Below, piece after piece: positions 7,856 to 15,424 of a stretch of DNA of 64,000 nucleotides. The DNA is from DQWO01 sp964478545 (GTDB lineage: Bacteria; Desulfobacterota; Anaeroferrophillalia; Anaeroferrophillales; Anaeroferrophillaceae). The notes beneath the pieces are model-generated. The model saw only the letters and a list, made by a program, of their open reading frames with translations. It made no database searches and had not been told where the DNA came from. Each line of letters begins with the position of its first letter. The stretch's first letter is position 1. The translations under genes and the position numbers were made by a program. The stretch covers positions 62,001 to 126,000 of the forward strand of contig CAYZIS010000005.1 of NCBI GenBank assembly GCA_964478545.1. Direction: 5' to 3'.

Positions 7856-9166
7856 TCAATCGGGCTTCATGGCTAAAAGCCATTTCCAAACCGGAATGAT
7901 GGCAATGTCACCATCTTTGCCGGTTGCAGACTCATCATCCCAGGTAATAATCGTACCACTTTTTATCGACAACTCCCGCATACCATTCTGCAAACCTGTA
8001 AGCTCACGCCTGAAAGTTCTGGGGTCTGAGATATTCCAACAAACTTGAATCAGAACAACTTCTCCGGTACTTTTCCGCCGGGCGACAAAATCAACTTCGC
8101 CTCCTGCCCGGGGGTGGAGATATTCAACCTCATATCCAACTCGCCGTAGATGGATGAATACGAGATTTTCCAAAAAGAGCCCATCGTTAATGGACTTGCG
8201 ATAAGTAAGGGAGTTTAACAAGCCGGTGTCGATGGTGTAAATCTTGGCAGGATTAACTATGCGAGCTTTTTCGGACCGACTGTGAATCGGAACCCGATAA
8301 AAAAGATAAGCTTCAATCAGGTGATCGAGATATTCATAAAGGTTATTTTTAGTACATTTGACGGTCATGCTTTTCAACGTGTTATAAAACTTGTTAACAC
8401 TGAATTGACACCCCGAAGCATGAGTGATGGATTGGATCAGGTATTTAAGAGCCGTGACATTACTAACCCGATGCCTCTCGACGACATCTTTCAGGATAAC
8501 GGCATCGATATAACTCTGTAGTATCTCCGTACGCAGATGACGCTGGATATTCTGGACTTCAGGAAAACCGCCAACTTCAAAATAATCGGCTGCGGCTTTG
8601 CGCAGTTTAGCCTGTGTTGTGCTGCTGAATGATTCTGGAATCCGGGAGAAAATTGAGTTGGCGAGCAAAAATTCAGTAAAACTGAACGGAAATATCTCGC
8701 TCACCAGAGCCCGGCCCCTGAGACTGGTAGCGATCTCCATACTGAGCAGTTTAGCGGAAGATCCGGTCAGATATATCTGAATATTTTCACTGTCCAGCAC
8801 TCTTCTGACAAATTGTTCCCAATGCTCAACGCTCTGGATTTCATCAAATAAAAAATAGACGGTGGTGCCCCGGTTGTCGGGATATTTGGCATAGTAAACG
8901 TCAAGTATGGTTTGAAAATCATTAACCGTAAATCCAAACAGCCGATCATCTTCGAAATTAAGATAAAAAATACGGTCTTTCGTAATTCCGGCCTCCAGAA
9001 GGTCATGTATCTTCTGGTAAACAAAAAAGGTCTTGCCGGTCCTGCGCATGCCGATTGCGACATTGGCCTTGCCGGAAATAATTGAAAACTGTTGCTCCCG
9101 CCTTTTGCAAGAAGGCAGTTTCCGTTCCTGAAAATCATCAAAAAGTTGGCTCAGAATTGTTTTCAT
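7856..9166 (-). CDS. AAA_14/DUF4143 ATPase, second subtype
   Basis: A 436-aa ATPase of the same superfamily as the gene at 6574 but clearly a different subtype. Walker A is GMRRTGKT near residue 38 and Walker B is YFLFDEIQ. The sensor is YLTGSSAKLL, followed by a winged-helix-like middle part. The C-terminal region has EVDFVAR and a later LIQVCW, comparable to the nuclease-like core of DUF4143 proteins. It is convergent with the first DUF4143 gene, with about 150 bp between their ends. No gene on either side shares its direction, so it is probably monocistronic. Confidence 0.85.
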   Translation of the reverse strand: MKTILSQLFDDFQERKLPSCKRREQQFSIISGKANVAIGMRRTGKTFFVYQKIHDLLEAGITKDRIFYLNFEDDRLFGFTVNDFQTILDVYYAKYPDNRGTTVYFLFDEIQSVEHWEQFVRRVLDSENIQIYLTGSSAKLLSMEIATSLRGRALVSEIFPFSFTEFLLANSIFSRIPESFSSTTQAKLRKAAADYFEVGGFPEVQNIQRHLRTEILQSYIDAVILKDVVERHRVSNVTALKYLIQSITHASGCQFSVNKFYNTLKSMTVKCTKNNLYEYLDHLIEAYLFYRVPIHSRSEKARIVNPAKIYTIDTGLLNSLTYRKSINDGLFLENLVFIHLRRVGYEVEYLHPRAGGEVDFVARRKSTGEVVLIQVCWNISDPRTFRRELTGLQNGMRELSIKSGTIITWDDESATGKDGDIAIIPVWKWLLAMKPD

Positions 9167-9450
9167 GAAACTTTTTTATCTCATAAAAAGAGAAAAATCA
9201 ATCTATTTCTTTCACTATTAAAGGGATAAATAGTTAGGATCGATTGTTTTTCCTTTTTTTCCCTAGCCCCAATCCCCCCTTCCCGATTCGCTTCACCCGG
9301 CCGGAAAGCTGGCAGCCGCTACCGACCCCGGCCAGGTAAAAACCAGACAAGCACATTTTCCTGATGAATGCTTTCAGCAATCAGCCGTCAGTAAAGTGAA
9401 ATGGGCCGATGAAAACAAAAATTCGGGATGCATGGACACCTATATGGACA

Positions 9451-9489
9451 CCAAAAAAAAAAGGTTTGCAGGTAAAACCTGCAAACCTT
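9451..9489 (-). terminator. Terminator-like hairpin behind the tRNA-fMet pseudogene
   Basis: A 13-bp perfect stem (AAGGTTTGCAGGT with its complement) and a 3-nt loop, followed on the minus strand by a run of ten or more T. It has the same position relative to the pseudo-tRNA as the terminator at 10711-10741 has to the intact tRNA. The stem sequence differs but retains pairing. Confidence 0.65.
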
Positions 9490-9498
9490 TGATTTGGT

Positions 9499-9557
9499 TG
9501 GTAGCGAGGGCAGAATTTAAACCTACAACCTTCGAGTTATGAACCTCATCCAGCTAT
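9499..9557 (-). pseudogene. Decayed 3' part of a tRNA-fMet copy
   Basis: Starting at the CCA end (TGGT on the plus strand), this stretch matches the intact tRNA-fMet at 10754-10830 through the T arm and anticodon arm, including the CAT anticodon region. Similarity is lost in the D arm and acceptor 5' side. The differences are mostly G to A or C to T changes on the plus strand, and they break the anticodon stem. It cannot be a working tRNA. It is in direct orientation with the intact gene, with vapBC between them. Confidence 0.75.
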
Positions 9558-9949
9558 AAACTTAAAACGGCTGTAATTTCAATATTTTCCCCTTGTTTCA
9601 GTAGCTTAAGGTAGATTTTCAGGTCCGTTCAATAGGTTCAATCAATGTTGATTAAATTTACACCAAAAGATTCGCAGAATATCTTCATTTTGGAGGCATA
9701 GACTTGCGCGGGAATATCGTTGCCGGCTTTCTGGAGTCGGCGTGATATTAGTCTTAAAGGCCTTTTATTCAAGGTTAAATAGATCGTTTTCAAGATTGAG
9801 TGCTTACAGTACAAGGGCAAGGCGGGTTAGGTCGTGATCTGTTATGCTCTGCAAATGGCGGGGGAAAGAGTAAGCGAGCCCTTCCCCGACGACCAAAGAC
9901 ATAGTTGTCAGGAAAAATATCACGTATTTGGTGACGAAGATAGTATTGA

Positions 9950-10333
9950 TCAGGACAACGACATTTTGGGTATAAACTTTACATTGATTTGATCCTTCAG
10001 ATCTGAATCTGAAGAAATAATTGTACAGCTATGGAATATTGATGTCGCGATAATGATTGCGTCCACCATAGCTAAACTTTCCTGTAAGGCTATGTCTGCT
10101 GCTGCAAGAGCGATGGTTTCGTCGAGTGGGATTATTGGGGAATCCTTCATATATCCAACAGCGAGCAACGCCTTTTCCTCGCCAACCTCTCTTTTGAGAA
10201 TTTCATATACCTCGCAAAGAATTATCGCCGGAACTAAAAGGTTATCCTGATCAGCAAGATACTCCTGATATTTGTCGGCCAGGCTTCCATCAGTAAACCA
10301 TTCCAACCATCCACAAGAATCAACAATAACCAT
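9950..10333 (-). CDS. vapC: VapC-type PIN-domain ribonuclease toxin
   Basis: A 127-aa PIN-domain protein, predicted Mg-dependent RNase toxin. The first acidic residue is in VDSCGW (D5). A second acidic site is the glutamate in LCEVYEIL, and the third acidic cluster lies in AMVDAIIIATS. This spacing is that of VapC. The start codon overlaps the last base of the upstream antitoxin stop (TAATG), so the two are translationally coupled. The pair lies between an intact tRNA-fMet and a decayed copy of it, a typical setting for horizontally acquired DNA. Confidence 0.88.
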   Translation of the reverse strand: MVIVDSCGWLEWFTDGSLADKYQEYLADQDNLLVPAIILCEVYEILKREVGEEKALLAVGYMKDSPIIPLDETIALAAADIALQESLAMVDAIIIATSIFHSCTIISSDSDLKDQINVKFIPKMSLS

Positions 10334-10539
10334 TATAGGCGATCCCTCTTATCCCGATAGTTATCAGTTTTGCTGCCTGCTGCAATCCCTCTCAGATCCT
10401 CAAGGGAAGATTGGGGAATGAGAATAAGCATCTTGTCTTTCTCAATTATGGTCAACTTTTGTTTTGGCTTCAGATTGAGATGTTCTCTCGCCCGTTTTGG
10501 AATTACAACTTGGTATTTACTTGAAATTGTCGTTTGCAT
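10333..10539 (-). CDS. vapB: AbrB/MazE-type antitoxin (VapB)
   Basis: A 68-aa protein with an N-terminal SpoVT/AbrB swapped-hairpin DNA-binding domain (SSKYQVVIPKRAREHLNL). A C-terminal tail would wrap the toxin. It is the usual partner of PIN toxins and normally autorepresses the operon. A GGGG run lies before the ATG. The AT-rich sequence upstream (10540-10600) should contain the operon promoter, but I could not define boxes with confidence. Confidence 0.88.
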   Translation of the reverse strand: MQTTISSKYQVVIPKRAREHLNLKPKQKLTIIEKDKMLILIPQSSLEDLRGIAAGSKTDNYRDKRDRL

Positions 10540-10710
10540 TACATTCCCCTTTTTATTGATCGATACATTTATAGTAAGATTTTTTTATCCCGATGTCAAC
10601 ACATAAGTTCCAGCATGATGATTGATGACTGCGCGGATTTGGAGTGGGTACAAAAGATGTTAAGGCATGGGTTGATGCAGTTTGTTTTTACACCAATTTT
10701 ACATCAAACA

Positions 10711-10741
10711 AAAAAAAGCTTACAGGTAAAAACCTGTAAGC
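10711..10741 (-). terminator. Intrinsic terminator of tRNA-fMet
   Basis: Stem GCTTACAGGT pairs with ACCTGTAAGC around a 4-nt loop and is followed on the minus strand by seven T. It starts 13 nt beyond the CCA end of the tRNA gene. Confidence 0.85.
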
Positions 10742-10753
10742 CTTTGATTTGAT

Positions 10754-10830
<77 letters not shown>

Positions 10831-10891
10831 ACAATTCCGAATTGAGATGAACTAACTAATATAATTACTCTGCTTTGTCAACCATAAATAC

Positions 10892-11124
10892 TGATGGCTT
10901 CGTAAAAACTCCATCTTCTTCGTTATGCTGCAACCTTCGTCATTTCAACGTACTATAAGTACACCTCATGGGGGACACCATTTTTACTTCAATGGCAAAT
11001 TATGATGCAACACTATTTTTATAATGTCTTCCTGTTTTGCAGCAATGTTTTCATGGTATCCCCCTGGGCCTCAAGTATGAAGCTTTTACTGTGCCATCGG
11101 TTTTGCGACTTTTTACGAGGGCAA
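10892..11124. repeat. Family A inverted-repeat element, long form with nested palindrome, copy 1
   Basis: It begins TGATGGCTTCGTAAAAACT and ends near ACTTTTTACGAGG, an imperfect inverted pair. It matches 15175-15405 almost throughout and 48492-48644 on both flanks. Compared with that short copy, bases 10970-11064 are an extra block bounded by GGGGGACACCAT and ATGGTATCCCCC. It has no coding potential. Together with the next 147 bp, in which I see nothing definite, it fills the gap between tRNA-fMet and lptG. Confidence 0.75.
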
Positions 11125-11271
11125 AAATATTGATCATCGGATTTCAGTGTTTTCAGCGGGTAATAAATTGCTCTGTCTGGTTTTTTTTGTTATGGTTCTT
11201 TGAGGATTTTTGCCCGGGCATTTGGACAATAACCTGGAAACAAGAATAAATTCTGATTGGCCATCCATTTC

Positions 11272-12360
11272 ATGCGAATTTACCAACGTTATCTGGTGAA
11301 AGAACTCCTGCAGATTTTTCTCCTGAGTCTGCTGGCCCTGTTGGCGATCTATATTCTGCTCGAGTTTTTTGGCACCCTTGATGACTTCATTGAAAACCAA
11401 GTCAAGATAAAGTTCATCTTTCTTTACCTGGCAAACCAGACACCTTTTTTTGCCGCCCAGTTCATTCCCCTGGCTTTGTTGCTGGCAACCATGCTGACCC
11501 TTGGCGGTATGGGACAGAACAATGAGATCATTGCCTTTCGCTCCTGCGGCTTCACTTTATACCAATTAAGTCTGCCGCTGCTGATTGCCGGAGCTTTCTT
11601 CTCCCTCTTCACCTTCTCACTCACTGAATATGTTGTTCCGCCCACATTTGCCCGGGCCAGGCATATTAAAACAGTTTTCGTTAAACATAAACAGGAAAAG
11701 AAACTTTTAAATCTCAAGGACGTATGGTATACAAGCGGAAGAAATATCTATCATTTCAATAAGCTGGACCCCGGGAAGAACGCCATTCAAGGAGTAACCC
11801 TTTATCGGCTTGACCAGTCATCGATGCTCAAAAAGCGTATTGATGCCAAACAACTCGTTTACCGGGATGGCCACTGGATAGCAAAAAAGCTGACGATCCG
11901 GGATTTCACCTACCAGAATGGCCGCTCGTCCCTGCAGAAGTTTCAGCAAAAGCAGTCCATGGCCTTATCAATCAGCGAGAAACCGGAGGATTTTCTTATT
12001 CCGCAAAAAGCGGTTGAGGAAATGAATATCAGGGAGTTAAACCGCTACATTGATAAAGTAAAAAATATTGGCGTTAATGTTAATGAGTACAAGGTACAAT
12101 TGTACCATAAGTTCTTTTTCCCCCTGTCCTGTCTGGTGATGGCACTTCTGGGGATACCTTTTTCTCTGGGTTCCAAACGCAGTGGAGGCTTTGCCAGAAG
12201 CATAGGGATAAGTCTGGTTATTGGTTTTTCATTCTGGTTTGTCCTCTCTTTTTCACTGGCCCTGGGAAAAGCTGGAATTATCTCGCCAATGCCAGCGGCA
12301 TTCCTGCCCCATTTGTTTTATGGAGGACTTGGAATCATTTTGATCAGAAGAAATATATAA
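11272..12360 (+). CDS. lptG: LptF/LptG-family LPS export permease
   Basis: An inner-membrane permease of 362 aa from the YjgP/YjgQ family, part of the LptB2FG ABC transporter that extracts LPS. It has N-terminal membrane segments (about residues 10-120), a periplasmic beta-jellyroll region (about 130-270) with LKDVWYTSGRNIYHF, and three C-terminal segments. The N-terminal MRIYQRYLVKELL matches the family's usual start, so ATG at 11272 is chosen rather than an in-frame TTG 15 bases earlier. Only one of the two permeases is encoded here; the paralogous LptF and the LptB ATPase must be elsewhere. It lies 13 bp before prfB and probably shares its transcript. LptF cannot be excluded from sequence alone. 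Confidence 0.85.
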   Translation: MRIYQRYLVKELLQIFLLSLLALLAIYILLEFFGTLDDFIENQVKIKFIFLYLANQTPFFAAQFIPLALLLATMLTLGGMGQNNEIIAFRSCGFTLYQLSLPLLIAGAFFSLFTFSLTEYVVPPTFARARHIKTVFVKHKQEKKLLNLKDVWYTSGRNIYHFNKLDPGKNAIQGVTLYRLDQSSMLKKRIDAKQLVYRDGHWIAKKLTIRDFTYQNGRSSLQKFQQKQSMALSISEKPEDFLIPQKAVEEMNIRELNRYIDKVKNIGVNVNEYKVQLYHKFFFPLSCLVMALLGIPFSLGSKRSGGFARSIGISLVIGFSFWFVLSFSLALGKAGIISPMPAAFLPHLFYGGLGIILIRRNI

Positions 12361-12373
12361 GGAGATAATTAGC

Positions 12374-13496
12374 ATGGTTTTACCACTGGAAATAACCGAA
12401 TCGCTGAAACAATTGACCAAAAAAGTAGAAAGATACCGGGGGTATCTTTGATCTTGAAAGCCTTAAACAGCGATTAGAAGAGATCGAAAGGAATGTTTCC
12501 CAGGAAGATTTCTGGCAGGATCAGGATGCGGCCACAACGATTCTGAAGGAGCGAACATCTCTCAATAACGAGCTGGAACGCTGGCAGCAGGTTGAAGATG
12601 AGCTGGAAGAAATTACCCTGCTTGTCGAACTGCTGAAAGAGGAAGAAGATCCCGACTCAATAACCGAACTGAAAGAGCGGTTGGAAAAACTGGGTAAGCA
12701 TCTGTCCATCATTGAGCTGGAAAAAATGATGGCGGAAGAAAATGATCAAAAAAATGCCATCGTCAACATCAATGCCGGAGCCGGGGGCACGGAAGCCCAG
12801 GATTGGGTTGAAATGCTGCTCAGGATGTATCTGCGCTGGGCGGAAAAGCGGGGCTGGAAATCTGAAATTATTGATATCCTGCCCATGGATGAAGGCGGCA
12901 TCAAAAATGTGACTTTTACCGTCAGCGGAGATTATGTCTATGGTAATTTTCGCTCGGAAATCGGCATCCACCGTCTGGTCAGAATTTCTCCTTTTGATGC
13001 CGGCAACCGCCGTCATACCTCTTTTGCCTCGGTTTTTGTCTATCCGGAAATCGATGACGATATCAACATTGAGATTAATGAAAAAGATTTACGCATAGAT
13101 ACCTATCGGGCCAGCGGTGCCGGCGGACAGCATGTCAATAAAACAGATTCCGCCGTGCGCATTACCCACCTGCCCTCAGGTATTGTGGTTCAATGTCAGA
13201 ATGAACGCTCACAGCATAAAAACAAGGCCATGGCCATGAAAATTCTCAAGGCCCGCCTGTATGAAGCAGAAATGGCTGCACGTCAGAAAGAATTGGACAA
13301 AGTTGAAGGAACCAAAAAAGAGATTGCCTGGGGCAGCCAAATCCGTTCCTATATCATCCATCCCTACCAGATGGTCAAAGATCATCGAACGGATTTTGAA
13401 ACCGGAAATGTCAATCAGGTTCTTGATGGCGGGCTTGATCCTTTTGTGGAATCCTATCTGCTTCACCAGATGAACGTCAAACAACATAATGGATAG
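12374..13496 (+). CDS. prfB: Peptide chain release factor 2, with programmed +1 frameshift
   Basis: RF2 terminates translation at UGA and UAA. The gene is read as 25 codons from ATG at 12374 to CTT at 12446-12448. One base (T12449) is then skipped and reading continues from GAT at 12450, giving a protein of 373 aa. The in-frame UGA (12449-12451) and the preceding CGGGGGTATCTTTGA are the classical autoregulatory frameshift site. The anticodon-like motif SPF (in RISPFDAG) and the catalytic GGQ (in SGAGGQHVN) are both present, and SPF identifies RF2 rather than RF1. GGAG precedes the ATG. The stop overlaps the rnj start by 8 nt. Confidence 0.97.
12437..12452 (+). promoter_or_regulatory. prfB programmed frameshift site
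   Basis: The run CGGGGGTATCTTTGAT contains an internal Shine-Dalgarno-like GGGGG a few bases before CTT-TGA. The stop codon is UGA followed by T. Low RF2 favours slippage of the CTT-decoding tRNA to TTT and full-length RF2 synthesis, which gives negative feedback. The site agrees with that of E. coli prfB at almost every position. Confidence 0.95.
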
Positions 13497-15177
13497 CAAT
13501 AAAATGACTTTACCTATGGATTCCAATACGGTTCAGCTGATTCCCCTTGGGGGACTCGGTGAAATCGGCATGAACATGATGGCGATTGAATGTGGTGATG
13601 AAATCCTGATCATCGATTGCGGACTAATGTTCCCTGAACCTTATATGCTGGGAGTAGATCTGGTAATACCTGACACCACCTATCTGCAGGAAAACCAGGA
13701 CCGGGTCAAAGGAATCATTATCACCCACGGGCATGAGGATCATATCGGCGCCCTTCCTTTTATTATTCCCCGGTTTAATGTCCCCATTTATGCTACCCGC
13801 TTCACCCTTGGTCTCATAAAAAGGAAACTGAAAGAGTATTCCCTGGATCAAACAACAGAATTTATTACCATCGGACCTGGAGAGCACATAACAACCAGAC
13901 ACTTTACGGTTGAGTTTATCCGGGTCATCCACTCCATCCCTGATGGCGTTGCTCTGCATCTCAAGACTCCGGTGGGCAGCATTATCCATTCCGGAGATTT
14001 CAAAATCGATCATACACCATTGGGAAGTGATTTCACCGACCTGGCTGAATTTGCCCGACTCGGCCGCAATGGTGTCAGGTTGCTGCTCTCTGATAGCACC
14101 AACGTCGAGCAGGAAGGGTTTTCAGACCCGGAGCTGAAGGTCAGAGACGCCATGATGGCATTGTTTCCCACCTGTCCCGGCAGAATCATTATTTCACTTT
14201 TTTCATCCAACCTGCTCCGCATCCGGGAGATTATCAACCTGGCCCGTCGGCAACACCGTAAAGTGGCACTCTACGGCCGTAGCCTGCTCGGTAATGTTAT
14301 GGTTGCCAGGGAACTTGGCTACCTGAAGATTGACGATGACACCCTGATTGACATCCAGGAAACCAGTAATTACAAACCGGAAGAATTACTGATCATCACC
14401 ACCGGCAGCCAGGGAGAACCCCTTTCCGGTCTTTCACTGCTGGCTTCAGGGGGCAATAAATGGTTCCAGGTCATCCCCGAGGATACGATTATCTTTTCAT
14501 CACGTTTTATCCCCGGGAATGAAAAAGCCATCAGTAACCTGATCAACCGTCTCTACCGTCGGGGGGCTCGGGTCTTATACAAATCCATCGCCTATACCCA
14601 CACCTCCGGCCATGCCCATCGTGACGAGTTAAGGCTGCTGCTGAACCTGGTCAAACCGGATACTTTCATCCCCATCCATGGAGAATATCGCCATCTGGTC
14701 CAGCATGCAAGGCTGGCAGAAGAGCAGGGAATTTCCAAAGATAATATCCTAATTGCCAATGATGGTGATGTTATCACTCTGGACGCAACCGGCATTAGCC
14801 ATACCGGCACGATTGAAACTGGAAAGATTCTCATTGACGGCAAAGGTACCGGTGATATTTCTGATGTCATCCTCCACGACCGAAAAGACTTGTCCCGCAA
14901 TGGGGTGGCAATGATAATCATGGTAATCAAGGAATCAACCGGGGAAATTATTTATGGGCCGGACATCACCACCAAGGGCCTTTTTTTTGAGGAAGAAAAA
15001 GAGGCAGTAATGGCAGAAGCGCTGGATGTCATTAATGACAGTATAAACAATATTCCCGCCTCCGAACGTCGGGACTGGATTGAAATAAAAACCATTGTCC
15101 GCAAAAATCTGAAAAGGTTTTTCAAGCACCATTTACAGCGCAAACCGATAATATTACCGATCATCATTGAACTGTGA
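13489..15177 (+). CDS. rnj: Ribonuclease J
   Basis: A beta-CASP metallo-beta-lactamase RNase with 5'-to-3' exonuclease and endonuclease activity, 562 aa. The metal site HGHEDH spans H80-H85 and is followed by further ligands in VIHSIPDG and IIHSGDFK. The beta-CASP part contains SGHAHRDE. The start ATG overlaps the prfB stop by 8 nt, and a second ATG five codons on could also serve. The TGA stop is the first three bases of a family A repeat, so the element's end supplies the stop codon. RNase Y is also encoded in this window (62884 on), so the organism has a J/Y type of RNA-decay machinery. Confidence 0.95.
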   Translation: MDSNKMTLPMDSNTVQLIPLGGLGEIGMNMMAIECGDEILIIDCGLMFPEPYMLGVDLVIPDTTYLQENQDRVKGIIITHGHEDHIGALPFIIPRFNVPIYATRFTLGLIKRKLKEYSLDQTTEFITIGPGEHITTRHFTVEFIRVIHSIPDGVALHLKTPVGSIIHSGDFKIDHTPLGSDFTDLAEFARLGRNGVRLLLSDSTNVEQEGFSDPELKVRDAMMALFPTCPGRIIISLFSSNLLRIREIINLARRQHRKVALYGRSLLGNVMVARELGYLKIDDDTLIDIQETSNYKPEELLIITTGSQGEPLSGLSLLASGGNKWFQVIPEDTIIFSSRFIPGNEKAISNLINRLYRRGARVLYKSIAYTHTSGHAHRDELRLLLNLVKPDTFIPIHGEYRHLVQHARLAEEQGISKDNILIANDGDVITLDATGISHTGTIETGKILIDGKGTGDISDVILHDRKDLSRNGVAMIIMVIKESTGEIIYGPDITTKGLFFEEEKEAVMAEALDVINDSINNIPASERRDWIEIKTIVRKNLKRFFKHHLQRKPIILPIIIEL

Positions 15178-15405
15178 TGGCTTCGTAAAAACTCCATCTT
15201 CTTTGTTATGCTGCAACCTTCACCATTACAGCGTACGATAAAGTACACCTCATGGGGGGACACCATTTTTACTTCAATGGCAAACTATGATGCAGCCCTA
15301 TTTTTATAATGTCTTCCTGTTTTACCACAATGTTTTCATGGTGTCCCCCTGAGCCGAATATGAAGCTTTTACTTTGCCATCCATTTCACCAAAGTTTTTA
15401 CAAAA
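15175..15405. repeat. Family A inverted-repeat element, long form, copy 2
   Basis: It begins TGATGGCTTCGTAAAAACT, overlapping the rnj stop codon, and ends near AAGTTTTTACAAAAAA. It matches copy 1 (10892-11124) with scattered substitutions, including the nested block bounded by GGGGGACACCAT (15255-15266) and ATGGTGTCCCCC (15338-15349). It fills the space between rnj and ftsK. Confidence 0.75.
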
Positions 15406-15424
15406 AAAGCGAGAAATATCTCCC

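Larger units (their letters stand above)
9167..9949. other. Gene-free spacer left of vapBC
   Basis: No credible coding region is seen. It holds a hairpin at 9461-9489 and the decayed tRNA-fMet copy at 9499-9557, both annotated separately. The stretch 9357-9396 closely resembles 49970-50013, part of a 165-bp inverted-repeat element, so it may be a remnant of that family. The rest is featureless to me. Confidence 0.6.

Noticed and set aside
7701..8048. Possible small gene after the first DUF4143 ATPase
   Set aside because: More than half is antisense to the second DUF4143 gene, and the sequence is of low quality as a protein.
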